33,105 nucleotides of DNA from assembly GCA_009602725.1 (NCBI GenBank), contig WELB01000032.1, positions 918,264 through 951,368 on the forward strand, given 5' to 3'. This DNA comes from Spirogloea muscicola. Its lineage: Eukaryota > Streptophyta > Zygnematophyceae > Spirogloeales > Spirogloeaceae. The number at the start of each line of letters is the position of its first letter. Within the stretch, counting starts at the first letter, position 1. The notes under the pieces are model-generated. The model was given only the letters and a program-made list of their open reading frames with translations. It searched no databases and had not been told where the DNA came from. The translations under genes and the position numbers were made by a program. This document shows, piece after piece, positions 31,771 to 33,105 of this stretch.

Positions 31771-32180
31771 GCCTTGGAGATGTACGTGGTTCAGAGGTAT
31801 TTTGTGTTGTAGTCATACATGAGGACAAAAGCAACAAACAACAAACTTAGGCAACAAACAGCCATCTTCGTGGCAGCCAAGCGAAGCGCTCATGCAGATG
31901 CTGGCACCGTTTCTGAGAGAGCCGCTCATGGGTGCTCTGCACGGCAAACCACCCTGGGGGTTGATGCTAGAGGGTGTGTGCCCACGGCCCTGACCGTCAA
32001 AAGCAGAAACTGGCGCAGCCGCTGCCCACTGTGGGGGCTAAGCTAGAGGTTGCAATTGCAATGTGATCACAAGACCGTGACTGAAGCAGCAAGGTTTGTC
32101 CTCGAGGTTATTCTTGAGGTCGAGCTGCTGCTTGAGTCTCTAAGTCGGCCACAGACTATACACCTTCTCATACTTGCCAT

Positions 32181-33014
32181 TCATTTCGTGAACTTGCTTT
32201 CGTCTATTGGGATGCCTTCTTGGGCAGCACGTTCTCCTCCATCTGCTCCGGAACTCGACAAGCCCCCTTTCTTGCCCATCTCGTGGTAGCCTTCGGGGCC
32301 CAGCTCCTCAGCCCTCACCTGACCACCCTTGCTGCGTCCTGCAGATAATACACGTCAACTCTTAAGGGTGTGACTTCTGAATTCATCCTGAACCATAATG
32401 GTAACCTTTGTCGTCAAGTGGAGCTGCAGCAAACAGGCTGGTGAAGTACAATTGACTGAGGCGATGACGCTAATCAAGGAAGCTGGGAATCAAGAACCCC
32501 GAGGGCCAGCGCTGGCTTGCCTTCTGCGAGGTGAATCTGAGCCTCCAGAGACTTGCCGCTGGTGCCGCCTCTTACCACAGTCTCACCCTGCAGCCCAGAT
32601 TTCAGAGTACAAGTGCAATGTGAGCTCGAGCTCAGTTGCTATTTCATGCGATCTTGGTCTCTGCAATTGTAAGTTTACCCAACAAAGGGAACTGCCGCTG
32701 ATGCGACCCCAAGCAGCTGGATGCAAGCCGCCTGCAGGCCTGCTCGGCGCCGGCATGTGCTTGGCCTCCTCCGCAGTCACCTGCTCTCCGCCCTGCCCCT
32801 GCATCTCGAGCGCCCTGGAGAAGTGGCGGCGACGCCCAGGCCCGCTGCCTGCCGCTGCCGGGCCGCCTGCGGTGCGCAGGCTGCGGAGCGCAGGCAGGCG
32901 CGAGCCAGCGGCGGAGGCGGAGAGCACGCGGAGGGACGAGTATGACCTGGCGACGGACATGCAGGTCACGGCGGCGGCGGCGGCAGCGGCGGCGGGGGCG
33001 GGGTCGGCAGCCAT
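32181..33014 (-). CDS. Em-like group 1 LEA protein (LEA_5), copy B, with N-terminal presequence
   Basis: Exons on the complement: 32781-33014, 32521-32587, 32181-32338 (TGA); phases 0 and 1; 152 residues. The second intron (32339-32520) has a GC donor where copy A has GT. Residues 79-101 read [20 protein letters not shown] then AEG, followed by the complete 20-residue Em motif ([20 protein letters not shown]) and the classical C terminus [19 protein letters not shown]. These features are diagnostic of plant Em proteins. The first 78 residues are not Em-like: an Ala run, then a Ser/Arg/Leu-rich stretch with almost no acid ([20 protein letters not shown], later [13 protein letters not shown]), which looks like a mitochondrial or plastid presequence. 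An alternative start is the downstream Met of MSVARS. The exon 1 donor (GAGCAG|GTGACT) is inferred from phase. Confidence 0.85.
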
Positions 33015-33105
33015 TCGGCAGCCATGCGAGGGGTTGGCTTGGTGGGCGCCAATAGAGAAGAGAAAGCGGCTGCTGATATGAAAGAATCGGCTGTGAAATG
33101 CCAGC

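Larger units (their letters stand above)
30710..32180. other. Intergenic between the two LEA genes
   Basis: About 1.5 kb that should contain the copy A promoter and 5' end and the copy B 3' UTR. It has a 15-bp direct repeat (AAGGGGGCCATGCGGAGCT, twice at about 31253-31291) and a CACGTGG box at 31764-31770. No other gene is supported. Confidence 0.5.

Noticed and set aside
1-33105. CRISPR array, operon, insertion sequence or prophage
   Set aside because: No regularly spaced repeats with unique spacers, no Shine-Dalgarno-led gene runs and no transposase-like frame; every real gene is spliced.

Overview
The window is nuclear DNA of an intron-rich eukaryote, most likely a green alga. A trebouxiophyte-like chlorophyte is my best guess and is inferred only from gene content. 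The evidence is: many short spliced exons with GT-AG and some GC-AG introns; plant-lineage proteins (VIM/ORTHRUS, a plastid-type ABC1 kinase, a SAMTL-like carrier, AMP1/GCPII, plant-type Em LEA proteins) beside SEPSECS, which algae keep and land plants have lost; and a GC-rich promoter style. There is no operon, phage, CRISPR or rRNA signal. A run of 295 N (20646-20940) is an assembly gap.

Layout. 1-3420 (+): 3' part of a UHRF1-type VIM/ORTHRUS E3 ligase (RING-SRA-RING). 3539-4929 (-): MBOAT/wax-synthase-like acyltransferase, convergent with VIM. 4930-5876: GC-rich divergent promoter. 5877-6537 (+): two-exon gene for a small Gly-rich hydrophilic protein. 6538-8183: no gene recognised. 8184-13618 (-): 15-exon glutamate carboxypeptidase II/AMP1-like peptidase. 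13619-15417: repeat cluster plus an orphan candidate exon. 15418-19917 (-): 11-exon ABC1K kinase with a plastid-like N terminus. 19918-20620: divergent promoter with two CACGTG boxes. 20621-24075 (+): EF-hand mitochondrial carrier (SAMTL-like), first exon crossing the gap. 24501-28088 (-): 14-exon SEPSECS, the selenocysteine-forming enzyme. 28089-30035: SEPSECS leader region and a dispersed repeat. 30036-about 30702 (-) and 32181-33014 (-): two tandem Em-type (LEA_5) genes.

Exon structures were built by hand from splice signals, reading-phase closure and remembered family motifs. Every junction given closes in phase, except the 5' end of the first LEA gene, which I could not resolve. The genes do not form one pathway. 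The recurring themes are stress/desiccation (two Em LEAs, a hydrophilin-like protein, a possible wax-ester enzyme), organelle function (ABC1K, carrier, an apparent organellar presequence on one LEA), epigenetic maintenance (VIM) and selenoprotein synthesis (SEPSECS). The most notable signals are the excess of GC-AG introns, the paired Em genes with one apparent organelle presequence, and a repeat family clustered at 13.7-14.2 kb with a solitary relative at 28.9 kb.
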